In this document: positions 1-10,347 of the stretch, in pieces
Layout of the letters: every line of letters begins with the position of its first letter
How positions within the stretch are numbered: the stretch's first letter is position 1
The notes under the pieces: generated by a model
What the model saw: only the letters and a program-made list of their open reading frames with translations
Databases searched by the model: none
Told to the model about the DNA's origin: nothing
Made by a program: the position numbers and the translations under genes
NCBI GenBank assembly: GCA_030248195.1
Contig: JASAND010030498.1
Span: forward strand, 36,192 to 100,191
Direction of reading: 5' to 3'
From: Trissonchulus latispiculum
Lineage: Eukaryota; Nematoda; Enoplea; Enoplida; Ironidae
Length of the DNA: 64,000 nucleotides

Positions 1-115
1 ACAGTCATCTGTGTACTTTATCTACAGCTGTTCAGTTCTGACAATAGCGTTTTAAGCATAAAATTTCAAATTTTCCACCATTCTTGACAAACTAATGTGC
101 TACAAAGTGTTATAC

Positions 116-217
116 CTTTTGCTCAAATTCAGTCGGCGTGAGATGAAAACTGTAGAGTGGTACAAAGTAGCCCTCCAGTAGTCCCATCAGCAAAACCAAG
201 TATACTCCATCGTGAAA
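116..217 (-). CDS. parvin: Parvin exon 10 (CH2)
   Basis: A 102-bp phase-0 exon encoding FHDGVYLVLLMGLLEGYFVP then LYSFHLTPTEFEQK. The acceptor is GATTTTCAG and the donor AAG|GTATAA. The last one or two coding exons, about 50 residues, should lie beyond the left edge. Confidence 0.93.
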
Positions 218-366
218 CTGAAAATCAAAAAAATTAAAAATAAAAAATCACCAAAAGAAATGAAGTAAACGCGGGCTAGCAACTATAGCTTTTTATGAAA
301 CATTTAATACGGTGGAGTTGTACACAACGGAGAACGCTAGACATCTCTTGTCAGTAACGAAAACCC

Positions 367-440
<74 letters not shown>

Positions 441-3400
441 AACCTAACTGTTCTTCACAAAAGAGCACAACAGAGAGACAAACCTGTGAGTCTAGATCGC
501 TGACTTCCAAATTGATTTTGTTCAAATGCTTGTTCACAAACGTTATCAATGACTGAAATAAAGACACAAACATAGTCGTAAACGTCCGTAATTAATAGTA
601 TCAATTTGCAGAGCCGGGCCCGGGTCAGGCCGTGGACCCGCTTCAGTGCCGAAGGTCCATGGCTAGCCACTCATGTACGCTCGGACCCAAAGCAAAGGCC
701 AGCTACAAGGTCCCCAGACCTGCCTCCACCTGACGGCCAGACACGGAGCCAATTCAAGGGGGTCGGGCCCAATCCGAGCCAAAAGTCCGAACACAACTGT
801 AGTTTAACAAAATCATTGCTTCATTAGCCAACCACAAGGTTGGTAGGAGACGGTGCGGGCGAAAAGTTTGTGAGTGACTACGTCTTTAGCATACAGACAG
901 CAAAAATAGTTCACAAAGGCAGGGGCGGATTCAGGAGGGGGGGTCGTCGCGTCGCGATTCGTAGGTAGGAAACACTAAGGAGAAAAATAGTAAAAAGTAA
1001 AAAAACCAAAAAATTTCGCGCCTTCGGCGCTAATTTTCTAATGTTTAACGGCATATTTATTGCATTTATGAAGAGAAAAACTGGAAATGCATCCGATTTT
1101 TCGAGACGAGAAAAATTACATTTTTGACGAAAAATGTGTTGTATTTAAAAAATTTTCTTAGTTCTTCAAAAATAAAAGAATTAAAGATACGAAGACCGAT
1201 TTTATTGCTAAAACAAAAAATTTCTTCAACTTTTGGGGGAGGCTTGGTACCCCCCCCCCCCGGAAAAAATTCTACCGCCCGCCCCCCGTCACCAAATCCT
1301 GGACCCGCCAGTGCACAAAGGCACAGTAATATGATATGTACGTACATTTTTGACAACACTAAGCTTGTCCGGAGCATGATCGAACAGCGTGTCGAAAGCA
1401 TCCCGGGCGTCCTTGAGACCAAGTTCACTAAATTGTTAAAATTAAGACACAATATTAAGTAATACTCACGCCACAGGCAAAACTTCGTAAAACCTACACG
1501 ACTTAATCCTTGAAAGCCACACATCTAAATTTAGAAAGGAGAAGATGTAAAAGTAAAAATCTAGCAAAGTTTGACAACTTTTTAACACTATGCAGGGGGT
1601 TTTTAGGCAATTTTTTCAGAGAGGGGTTCTTGCCTAGGGGGGCACACCGGACCGGAGAAGTTTTTGGGAATGGAAGATTTTTTGCAAAAAAGAGCCACAA
1701 CTTAGTATTGTTTGGCACATTTTGCATGGAGAACCGTAAAGAGTTGTCAAAATTGCCTGTATTTTAGTTAAAAGTAAAAATTTTATAATTTTAAAAAATT
1801 GGCCTATTTTAGGAAATAATTTGGGCACAGAAAAAATCTGAGGGGAGCAAAAAATCTAAGAAAGGATAATTTCGGGGGTCCGTTAAAAACATTCTGAACT
1901 ACGTACATACCTACGTAAGATAGTGTAAGAGTAAAGTGTAAGTGTAAGAGTGTATTTCAATTACGTAACTTCACAATCACGTTGCTAAGTATACATGTGT
2001 GGAAGGAACCTACTCCTGAGTTGATGTGATTTCCTCAATGTAGTGGCGATAGGCAAGCTTTCCTTCTTGTCTCTGAAAACGACAATTACACACACTTAAA
2101 TTATTAAGCTAAAATTTTTAAAATGTTTTTAAAATGGTTTAAAACATTTTGCAAAAAGTTTTTAGCCCAGAGGAATTTGTTCAACTGCATTCCCAGATTC
2201 ATGATAGGTCATGTCCTCTCATAGAAAAAGGCATGTACGCTTCGGCACAAGTCTTTAAAAACACTACCGTTTCACTATATTATGGAGGACCCTGGCAAAA
2301 TCTTGCCAAAGTATTATATTTTTGCATTGGCCAGAATTGATAAGAAAATCACCAACCTTAACCATAATCACATTAACGGTGCAGTGTTCTGGGAAACGTA
2401 TCGGAGCACGAAAGTGGAGAGCCAGAGCGATCAGGAGATGCAGAATCGACACCAAATTTTTGGCATGAATCGCTAAAAGGACACAAACCAAGGGATGAAC
2501 AGCAGACTGAATGAATCTTTCACTAGACAGGAAATGGGATGGGGTACTTAGAAAAACACTGTTCCCTACAGGATTCATAAACCTTCAATTTGTGTGCACT
2601 AGCTTATTTGTACCGGGAGACGCATTCGGCGACCTCCCTCATCCATGCAAACCCCGCCATAAATAGTTCCCACACCCCTTAACCAAAGTAAGCCAAGTTT
2701 TACCACACTAAATTTTTAAAAAATATTCCGGCTTCGCCGATTTTTAACAAAACTTCCGCCATTTTAGCTTAAAAACACCTAAAATTAGTTTTTTGCGATT
2801 TTTGGCAGTTTTCACAGAAAAAACGTAAAATTAGCACTTTTCAAAAGCTTTTGCTAGTAGGGTGGGGCGGCTTTGAGTTCCCCATAAGTCCGTCCCCATA
2901 AATGCTGGCCTAAAAATAACCCAGGTGCATTTTCAACTCAGTTACAGGAGCACGCATGCGCACGCAGAGTCGCGAATTACTTTCCTGTATTTTTACGATT
3001 CAATTGTTGATCATGCAATTTCAACCCCCACCACTTATTTCCCTCCTGCCCAGAGAAAAGCAGCCAGGAATCCAAAATGTGCATTAGTGGGGGGAGGCGG
3101 GAGGCATGTGGTACATACCATCAGCAGTCCACTTAGGCTTCTGCCAGGAAGGCTGGGCCAGGATCTGGTTGCAGTGCTGGACGACGACCTGGAGCTTCTG
3201 ACGCTGACCCTCCTCGCTCTGAGACACCTCCGGGACCTCGATGCTGATTCCCGCCAATTTCTCTAAAAAGGAAACAAAACAAAAATTACACCTCTCTAGC
3301 ACACACGTCCCTAGGTATTCCGATGCAAGCAAACCAGCCTTAAAGTGGTGGTTCCTTTTGGAGACATCAACTTTGAACCCTTATTACTCATTCATTCCTT

Positions 3401-6400
3401 GGATTTTAAGAAGCCATTTTTATATCAAAATGCAGCTTAACATTTGCTCTTTCTACTGAATACAACGAAACTAACTTTAGTTGTCGGAAATTATTTAACT
3501 CATTTTTCGAAGTAATTTAATTTTCCAGATTTTTTGCAGACTAAAGTAAATTTTTTCGTGAGGCATCGGCCACATCATTCGATTCCACTGTCAAATAGCT
3601 GGGGACCCTTTTCTAATTATTATGAAACCGCTCTTCGTTATAAAGAAATTAGCTAAAATGTATGCGCAACCTGGATTTTGCCTACTTTTACCAAATTTGG
3701 GAAGCGACCACTTTAGCTAGAAAGCAGCAATCGGGACAACTAAAAAGGGTCACTGGGTATTTTTGTGTTAAACACGTTTAGTAAGTGGCAACCCTCTAGC
3801 TTGCATAGTAAATGCTCCACAATCGCTGGAAAAAATTTGGTCGTTTTTGCAAAAACTACATTTTTTATGATAGCAGCGCACGGGATAGCAGTTAGAAGAT
3901 TATAATGCTTCGGATAATCGGCCTCGACGAGACCTTCAAATCGACACCCTTAGTTTAATTTTACGGCTTGCGTAGCTCATGAAATCGTGGATTATTTGAT
4001 TTCTACAAAAATGACACATTTTCAACGCCAAAATAAGAAAATCGACTGATCTCACGATAGCGAAAAGCTAGAAAGGTGCTTCAAAACGCAAAAATGAAGA
4101 GATCAACAAGATCTTTCAAATGAATATAATCATGGCTGTGCAGCAAGTCTGTTAAAAATCGGCAAAAACCACCCTAAATGGAAACGTTGAGTTTTTGAAG
4201 CGAGATTGCGCGGAGGGTGTTAGAATTCTAAAAGAACTTATTTCGGTTGTTTCATCAAATTTCATCTTGATTTGAACCGTCAACCAACAATATGCGACAA
4301 AAAGGAATCAACACCTTAAGAGCCAGTTAAACCATAGTGGAAGGAAATTGTGCACTAATATACGGAGGACATAACACAAGGACCATTACGCCAGTATTAC
4401 CAGCATTAATGAGATGTACCCGAATAATAACCACCTAGGTTTCATAACGGATGTGTACCGGTTTATCTGCCTAGTTAAGACCTTAGGTGGTTCGACACAA
4501 TGCTCTGTGGTCAAGGTTAAAATTCAGATTATTCTGTCAGTGTTGACACAAACTAAATCTAATTTATAAAAATGTTCTAATCTAAATCTAAATCTAAAAA
4601 AATCTAATATATTAAAAATTTAATTTTCAATCCACCCAATATTCAGAAAGTATCCGCTTCAAAACATATTTTGCAGAAAGGGTTACAAAATTTGGAATCT
4701 TTACTTTAATTGTTTAAAGTATGCCAACTTTTTCAGTAATTTGCATAGCATGATAGATATTCGCGCATACATATTTTTCTTATCCAGGATATTATCTGGA
4801 TACCAGTTTGCCTATTACTAGCAAGAGTACGTAATGATCAGTGTTACAGCAGATAGGCGCTGTTGTCAGTATCGCGAGCCGAGCTCTGAACGCTAACGCC
4901 TCCTCCCCCGCAATTGCGTGCCTTCACTTCAAACAAATTCGCCCGCTATCTTCGTATCTGCTCGGCAGCATACGCAAATGCGTATTGGGTGCTCTCTAGG
5001 TCACTAGATAGGTACACAATTGAGGGGGGTGTTAAGCATAGTTCACGAGCTGATAACAGAGAGCCTGCCGCCTGTCACACCCCTCAACATATTATAACCA
5101 GTGGGTGTGCTGCTCAATTAGACTAACCTGGAATGGAACATTCATAGGAAGCATTACACATAATATTTTTCTTGGAAAATAAACTCAAAACTGGGGGCAT
5201 AATACGCACGTAGCGCACACATACGTACCCAACAATTTTTGAATGACCAATCCATCGTAAAAGTCTTCTTCAATATCCTTGACAATGATTCGCTGAGGAC
5301 ACAGTTCATCGTTCACCCAGTCAATCAACAACTGAAACAGCAAACAGAACAAAAAATGGGCAGGACATTACCTGCAGTTTTTCCTGAGGCAGAAGAAAAC
5401 ATTTAAGAAGTTTGAAAAATCATAAAATCCAGTTATAGGCCGCGCTGTACTTCAGCAGCACCCTACTATTACTACTACTACTAACTTTATTGCCAGTACA
5501 ACACACACACACTAGGCAGTTGCTACGAAATAACAAAAACAGCAAGTGATAAACATGTAGTGTACACAGCCACTGAAGACCGAGGAGAGCCACTACTATC
5601 GCGCAACCATGCAGCGACATCGTAATAGGTATACGAAACCTATCTATATTAATTTGTGATGTCCTAGGCTACCTACACACTCAATTTAATATGTTAACCG
5701 TTTACAGTAAGTCTACGGCCGACGTTCTATGGTTGCTGCATTACAGTACAGCACGATGGCAGCACCGGACAGCGCTGTGCTCTGCTATGCTCTGCTCATC
5801 GTGTTCAGGGATGCCGGTAATCCTTATTATGCGTAACACTAAATGGCCCAAAAACAGCATTATTTTTGGCTATTTTCTCTGGAGTTGGGAAACCCAGATA
5901 GGAAAGCGCTCTCGCGCTCCCCTATAATAAACTATGTAAAGAAAATAAGAACAAATACTTTACTATAATATATATATAACAAAGAATTTGGATTAAACAC
6001 AACTGACAAACAATTGAATTAGACCTAGGCATCGGAATATCCATGTCTGACAACCTAGTAACCCTGAGTGTGGTTGCTCTGCTCCAAATGGGAAAGGAAC
6101 CACAAGTAGCGCAAACTAACAGTATGTACTGGATTTGCGCGTCACATAAAATGTAACATACCTTAATGACCTGCTTAACTTTGGGATCTTCACGAGATTC
6201 CGGGGCCACCATGTACCTTTCCTCCCCATCTTCTAAAAAAGACGCAAAAAACCAGTAAATGAGTCTATTGGCGCAAAGCTGTCTCTGAGGATTGTTATAG
6301 GGCACTAAATAGGAACATCGTTTTTGTGTTTTCCCCAGTTTTTTTAAAAAACACAAAAATTTAAAAACCTCAGAATTTCACCTGAAAAAGCAGTTTTATT

Positions 6401-8025
6401 CATTTTTGGCACAATTGTAAGGTCCGAAACGTTTCAAGCATTCTACGTAATGGTACGTATCTGGTTTATTTTACTACAGTTTGCTTTCGCCTGGGCACAG
6501 CTGGGCGTATACAGTGCCGCTCTAAAAACACTATTTTTCTTGAAGTTCACCTTTTGCGCCAACATCGGGAAAGAGAAAATTTCGTCAAATTTGGCTAATT
6601 TCGCGTAAACTTTTCGTAAACGTAAAACGTGACCATACTGAAGTTCAGCTCAGCTAACGTGAAAAGATTAGGGGCTCTATACTCAATAAAATTAAGTTTC
6701 AAAATTCTGGAAATTGCAGGAATAACATCTATATACCGTCGAGAAGTATAAAGTTTAGATTTCCAGTCCAGACTTAATGCAATTTTTAAAAATTTCGAAA
6801 ATTTCCCCACCCCTACTAAAAAGTATTTGGAAGTGTTCAACGCAAATATTCAGTACTTAAAATATACCGTCCACACAGAAGGTTAAGTTTTCATTTATTC
6901 TAGAGAAAAAGAACCCCGTAAGCATTGCTTTATACATGCTGTAAAACAGTTGAAACCGTACTAATATTGCGAAGAAATTCAGAAAAACACATTGTTTAAA
7001 AAAGCCTAAACACAAGATGTGAAATTTTGAAAAAGCGATAACTAGGAGTATAACTGTAAGTTCCTCCCAACTTCCTGAAAATGTGCAATTAGATTTCTGG
7101 GCTGAATGTAACTGGCTTCAAAGGTATACGTATATGCTTTGGTATAAATTCGCTGTCATAAGAAACCTAGTCAGAAACGCACTTAGCGCCCGAGTTTACT
7201 GGGGCTGTCGTGGACCACCGACCTTGGGGACTCCCCCTCATTTTATAGGGCTCAGAGAAAAATCCAGTAATTTTTATCAAGTACTAATATTTGCTTCAAA
7301 AATACCTGAAATAAGTCAGTCATTTTAGCGAGTTTTTAGCAGTTTAACACAAAAAACACTAAAATGTGAACACGTAAACATTCGCAAATTTTTCACAAAA
7401 TTATGCCATCCCCTATTTTCGGTGAGGACCCCATAAACGTTGACCTCAAAATAACCCAGAAGGTACATTATACGTTGTATATATGTACGTAAATATACAT
7501 ATTTGACAAAACCAACAATAAGTCGCAATGCTAATAAAACATAGATTATCAGTTTCAGGTATGTCTCACCTAACTTGCACTCCTCAGGACTGAGCTCGAT
7601 GGGAATCGGATCCGCGGGAGAGTCAATCGCGTCCGCCCCTTCCAGATAAACTCTCTCAACTGAAATTACAAAACAACAAACCAGAATACTACCTATGTGC
7701 AGCAAAAATACACCTCAAATGCACTCACATAAAATATTCAATAAAGAGCAGAATAATTTCTGTGTGCTGCGAATCGGAACACACTAAGCACAGCTACGTA
7801 ACTACGTAACACAGATAAAAAAGCAAGCATAAACCCAAGTATATAACAGTACAAAAACTACACTTTACCTTCTTCCTCTTCTTTGGTCTTCTTCTTATTT
7901 CGATTAGCAGTGCCCCATTTGTTGGTGAGTGTGTCCGTCTTTCGATCTACACTCTCCGCATACTGAACAGTCTTCTTCCCGAGAGTCCCACTCTCACTTC
8001 GGCGTAAGGATCCACCCAAAGACAT
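116..8025 (-). CDS. parvin: Parvin, ten exons, 3' end outside window
   Basis: Parvins are actin-binding adaptors of the ILK-PINCH-parvin complex at integrin adhesions. Coding exons, in transcript order, are 8025-7869, 7659-7570, 6232-6162, 5331-5229, 3262-3119, 2472-2357, 2072-2014, 1427-1346, 552-484 and 217-116. All are bounded by GT-AG, and all phases agree, giving 331 residues without a stop. CH1 spans about residues 94-222, with LIDWVNDEL, IIVKDIEEDFYDG, EKLAGISIEVPEVSQSE and HFRAPIRFPEH closely matching animal parvins. CH2 starts near 256 with FDTLFDHAPDKLSVVKNS and continues through ITFVNKHLNKINLEV and DGVYLVLLMGLLEGYFVPL. The basic, Ser-rich N-terminus (MSLGGSLRRSESG) is also parvin-like. 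Vertebrate parvins are about 365-370 residues, so roughly 50 residues remain beyond base 1. Vertebrate paralogues cannot be told apart here. The start is the first ATG of the 5'-most exon; no promoter was recognised. Confidence 0.95.
369..437. repeat. (TA)n microsatellite
   Basis: About 34 uninterrupted TA dinucleotides in a parvin intron. The reading frame across it yields an Ile-Tyr repeat that is not a gene. Confidence 0.97.
484..552 (-). CDS. parvin: Parvin exon 9 (CH2)
   Basis: A 69-bp phase-0 exon encoding SLITFVNKHLNKINLEVSDL then DSQ. The acceptor is ATTTCAG and the donor CAG|GTTTGT. A (TA)n microsatellite lies in the next intron. Confidence 0.92.
600..910. other. Parvin intron, GC-richer stretch without a gene
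   Basis: Between exon 9 and the small element at 920. The stretch from about 608 to 790 is clearly GC-richer than its surroundings and may be an old insertion, but no ends, repeats or coding signal were recognised. Confidence 0.4.
920..1313. mobile_element. hAT-like small TIR element (394 bp)
   Basis: The ends are CAGGGGCGGATTCAGGA and, read inverted, CACTGGCGGGTCCAGGAT. Exact 8-bp target duplications CACAAAGG stand at 912-919 and 1314-1321. An 8-bp duplication with CAG-type ends fits the hAT superfamily. There is no coding capacity, so it is a non-autonomous element. It lies in the parvin intron just downstream of exon 8. Confidence 0.9.
1346..1427 (-). CDS. parvin: Parvin exon 8 (CH2 start)
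   Basis: An 82-bp exon encoding ELGLKDARDAFDTLFDHAPD then KLSVVKN, with the strongly conserved FDTLFDHAPDKLSVVK motif. The donor AAT|GTACGT lies only about 25 bp from the TSD of the small TIR element at 920-1313. Confidence 0.92.
2014..2072 (-). CDS. parvin: Parvin exon 7 (inter-CH linker)
   Basis: A 59-bp exon encoding RQEGKLAYRHYIEEITSTQ plus two bases. It aligns with the REGLLHSSHISEELTTTTE linker of vertebrate parvin. The acceptor is GTTTTCAG and the donor GA|GTAGGT. Short but phase-consistent on both sides. Confidence 0.85.
2357..2472 (-). CDS. parvin: Parvin exon 6 (CH1 end)
   Basis: A 116-bp exon encoding IHAKNLVSILHLLIALALHF then RAPIRFPEHCTVNVIMVK, the most conserved parvin block. 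The acceptor is CTTTTAG and the donor AAG|GTTGGT. Confidence 0.94.
2580..2930. repeat. Intron repeat, partly shared with 7180-7465
   Basis: The end of this stretch (CCCATAAATGCTGGCCTAAA then AATAACCCAG) resembles the stretch near 7430-7462 in another parvin intron (CCCATAAACGTTGACCTCAA then AATAACCCAG). This indicates two diverged copies of one repeat. Its boundaries were not resolved. Confidence 0.5.
3119..3262 (-). CDS. parvin: Parvin exon 5 (CH1)
   Basis: A 144-bp exon encoding KLAGISIEVPEVSQSEEGQR then QKLQVVVQHCNQILAQPSWQ and KPKWTAD. This matches the KLAG...V.EV.QSE.GQ.QKLQ stretch typical of parvin CH1. The acceptor is CTTTTTAG and the donor ATG|GTATGT. Confidence 0.94.
3339..4320. 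mobile_element. TIR element in parvin intron (982 bp), copy 1
   Basis: The left end CTTAAAGTGGTGGTTCCTTT and the inverted right end CTTAAGGTGTTGATTCCTTT are imperfect terminal inverted repeats. A possible 3-bp target duplication AGC flanks it. The interior is non-coding and similar to 55125-56934, and a fragment resembles 22060-22325. This is a non-autonomous DNA transposon of undetermined superfamily. Confidence 0.75.
4321..5228. other. Remainder of parvin intron 4
   Basis: Non-coding, AT-rich. Nothing further was recognised beyond its role as intron between parvin exons 4 and 5. Confidence 0.5.
5229..5331 (-). CDS. parvin: Parvin exon 4 (CH1)
   Basis: A 103-bp exon encoding LLIDWVNDELCPQRIIVKDI then EEDFYDGLVIQKLL, the first helices of CH1. 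The acceptor is GTTTCAG and the donor G|GTACGT. The last codon is split and completed as Glu by exon 5. Confidence 0.93.
6162..6232 (-). CDS. parvin: Parvin exon 3
   Basis: A 71-bp exon encoding DGEERYMVAPESREDPKVKQ then VIK, the conserved segment leading into CH1. The acceptor is TTTTTTAG and the donor AAG|GTATGT. Confidence 0.92.
7570..7659 (-). CDS. parvin: Parvin exon 2
   Basis: A 90-bp exon with acceptor TTTCAG and donor GGTGAG. It encodes ERVYLEGADAIDSPADPIPI and ELSPEECKL, aligning with the linker EEGKNAINSP...VHPEDTQLE of vertebrate beta-parvin (recalled family sequence). Phase matches both neighbours. Confidence 0.9.
   Translation of the reverse strand: MREFIWKGRTRLTLPRIRFPSSSVLRSAS
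7869..8025 (-). CDS. parvin: Parvin exon 1 (coding part)
   Basis: Encodes residues 1-52 plus one base. It begins at the ATG for MSLGGSLRRSE and ends in a run of Lys and Glu codons before a GGTAAAG donor. The sequence is charged and probably disordered, as in other parvin N-termini. A small TIR element at 8185-8518 lies about 160 bp upstream of the ATG. Confidence 0.88.
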
Positions 8026-8184
8026 ACCCAACTCAATGAGCCACTACAGGGATGAAGTTGGAACCAGCAAACTATATAATATAAACTGTACATAGCCATC
8101 GGAAGAAAATAACCATCTCTTGCTTAGAGTGGTACACGGTCACTGGGGCATTACATGCGTGATGCGTCCACTACGGGGTGTACT

Positions 8185-8518
8185 CTGGCATTTTTTTAGG
8201 GTTTTGAAAGTGGGGGGGCTAAAAATATACCGAATTGTTTAGCGAAAAATTAGCATATTTAAGGTAAAAACGCAAAAAATCGCTGCTTTTAAGCTTAAAA
8301 TGAGCTTATAAGTCCATAAATTAGCTAAAAATTGGGAAAATTTTTGAAAATTTGACCTCAAAAACCTAATTTTTTGACACTTTTGGGCGACCCCCAGATA
8401 AATGGGTGGGGGCATGCCAAAAAGTGGAGGGGGCGAAAGTGGGGTGGGCGCCGAAAAGTGGAGGGGGGAACCTAAAAGTGGAGGGCTCTCACCCCCCCCC
8501 CCACTAAAAAAATGCCAG
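8185..8518. mobile_element. Small TIR element upstream of parvin (334 bp)
   Basis: Perfect 15-bp ends CTGGCATTTTTTTAG are inverted at the right. The 5-bp sequence GTACT stands directly on both sides (8180-8184 and 8519-8523) as a target duplication. The interior is G-rich on one strand and non-coding. It lies 160 bp 5' of the parvin start codon, so it may overlap its promoter. Confidence 0.82.
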
Positions 8519-8917
8519 GTACTGAGGATGTACCAGGTAGGTATATACACCCTGATTTGTGGGGATCGCGCAGTGCGCAAATAAAGTCAGGAGCACGGCG
8601 CGGCTGGATATTTTTAGAATTTTTCCTATTTTTAGTTTTTTTCCGAGGGGGGGCTTACCGGGGGTAGCAGGCCCGAGGGGGAGGGGCAGGGTTGGGAATC
8701 TCAGTCTCGCCCAAAAGGCGAGATTTGACCATTCTCGGTCTGGCTCACCCAAAAGTCTCGCTCACGGAGCACATAAACCATATAGAAAACATAAACATGA
8801 AAACATAAAAGTTCAGCCAAAATTTTAAATCAATGTAGTGAAAATTAACAAAAGAGGTGCGCAAACCGTGTGTTTATGTGCTAAAGTCCCTAATGTTAGC
8901 CTAAGCCTCAAAAACTA

Positions 8918-10015
8918 TATAGTCAAGCGGGAAAAAAAACCCACTCGCCAATGCGGGAAAAAACCCACCACCAGTGTGGGCTTACCGGTATGAGCTATCT
9001 AGGTTTTTAATAGCCTATCTTGAAGAGCATCCAAAATAACCCTGGAGGGTGTATTATGGTAGTTCCCACTGCTTCCCTGCAATTTTTTTGGGACTTTGAA
9101 ATTTTTGGAAATTTTGGTCCGACCAAGTGCCGAAATTTGGCAAACTTTGCCGGGCCACCCTGAACTACTGGAAAGACTTAGACCAAAGCGGATTATATGT
9201 ACCTGTAGGGCATCTGTTGCGCTTCATGATGATATATGTCACACTGCTCTGACTGACCCCTCCGGTGCGACCTGGGGGTGACCTGGAGTTGGCGGGAAAA
9301 AAACCCACGGCGGGAAAAAACCCACTTTTCAAAATTAAATTTTTTTCTAACCATTGACCGGAAAGGTCAAACCAATACATACATTTGTTTAATAGAGCCT
9401 ATAGATTAAATTGGTATAGGTTTTACCTGGGTTCGTACTGTTATGAGTGGTCCAGGGGGTCTAAATCGGACACAGTGCCATTTCAAGCCAAAATTTCAAC
9501 TTTGACCAAAAATGCTTATTTTTGCCTTAAAATGGGTCTAGTTTGGCTCTAAATACAAGAAAAACACGTTTTCTACACGATAGGATGCTTAAACTGCCGA
9601 AAATAAACAATTTTAAAAAATTTCCAAAATTTGCCTGTTTATGTGTTAAAGATACAACATTTTCAAATGACCATATGACCTCAATTTTAGTAAAAAACTA
9701 ATATATTTTGATGCAGTTGTACTAAAAACAACCTGCTCTTTCATTTGGAATGGTTAGAAATGCTCCTGGCAGCTTGCCAAAAATTTTTTGGGGTGGGTTT
9801 TTTCCGCATATGGGTTTTTTCCCCGCATTGGGTTTTTCCCGCCAGTTTGGGACAATTTTTCTCGCTAACGGCACACCCTAGAGAGGTGTTCTATAGCTCA
9901 TAAGAAAGCTTACGACTAGGCCTAGCTACCTGTATAATCAGCATTTCGATATGTCAAACCATTAAAAAGTTCTGGCCAAAAATCTGAAAAGTGGGTTTTT
10001 TCCCGCTTGACTATA
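8918..10015. mobile_element. TATAG-family TIR element, copy 1 (about 1.1 kb)
   Basis: Begins TATAGTCAAGCGGGAAAAAA and ends with its inverse, TTTTTTCCCGCTTGACTATA. Motifs of the form GGGAAAAAACCCA recur: two at the left end, two about 360 bp inside, an inverted cluster about 9785-9845, and one at the right end. No ORF resembles a transposase. Copies 2 (13991-15067) and 3 (17583-21122) share order and sequence. The palindromic TATA at each end hides whether the target duplication is TA or TATA. Confidence 0.88.
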
Positions 10016-10347
10016 TATATATATATATATACATACTCATTTGTGCCAAGCTTTAGGAAGTTCTGAAGACTGATAACTTTTCATGTCAACTTGAATCTTC
10101 AAAGATTTGTCAAACAAAACCGCTATTTTTGGGAATGGTATACAGGAGTTTTTTACTGGAGAGGGGGCGGGGGAGCGTCCCCCACTCGTACCCCTTCCCA
10201 CTTTTTTCGGCTTCCTCTCCACTCACCTTAAGGTGCCCAGAAAATGCCAAATTTTTAGGATTTTGGGTCAAACATTGTCTTTTTTGTTTTTGAGCACTTT
10301 TAAGATTAGTTATAGCAGTAGTGGAAAACAGCTATTTATACTGTATA

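Noticed and set aside
312..503. 63-codon frame with Ile-Tyr run
   Set aside because: Produced by the (TA)n microsatellite in a parvin intron.
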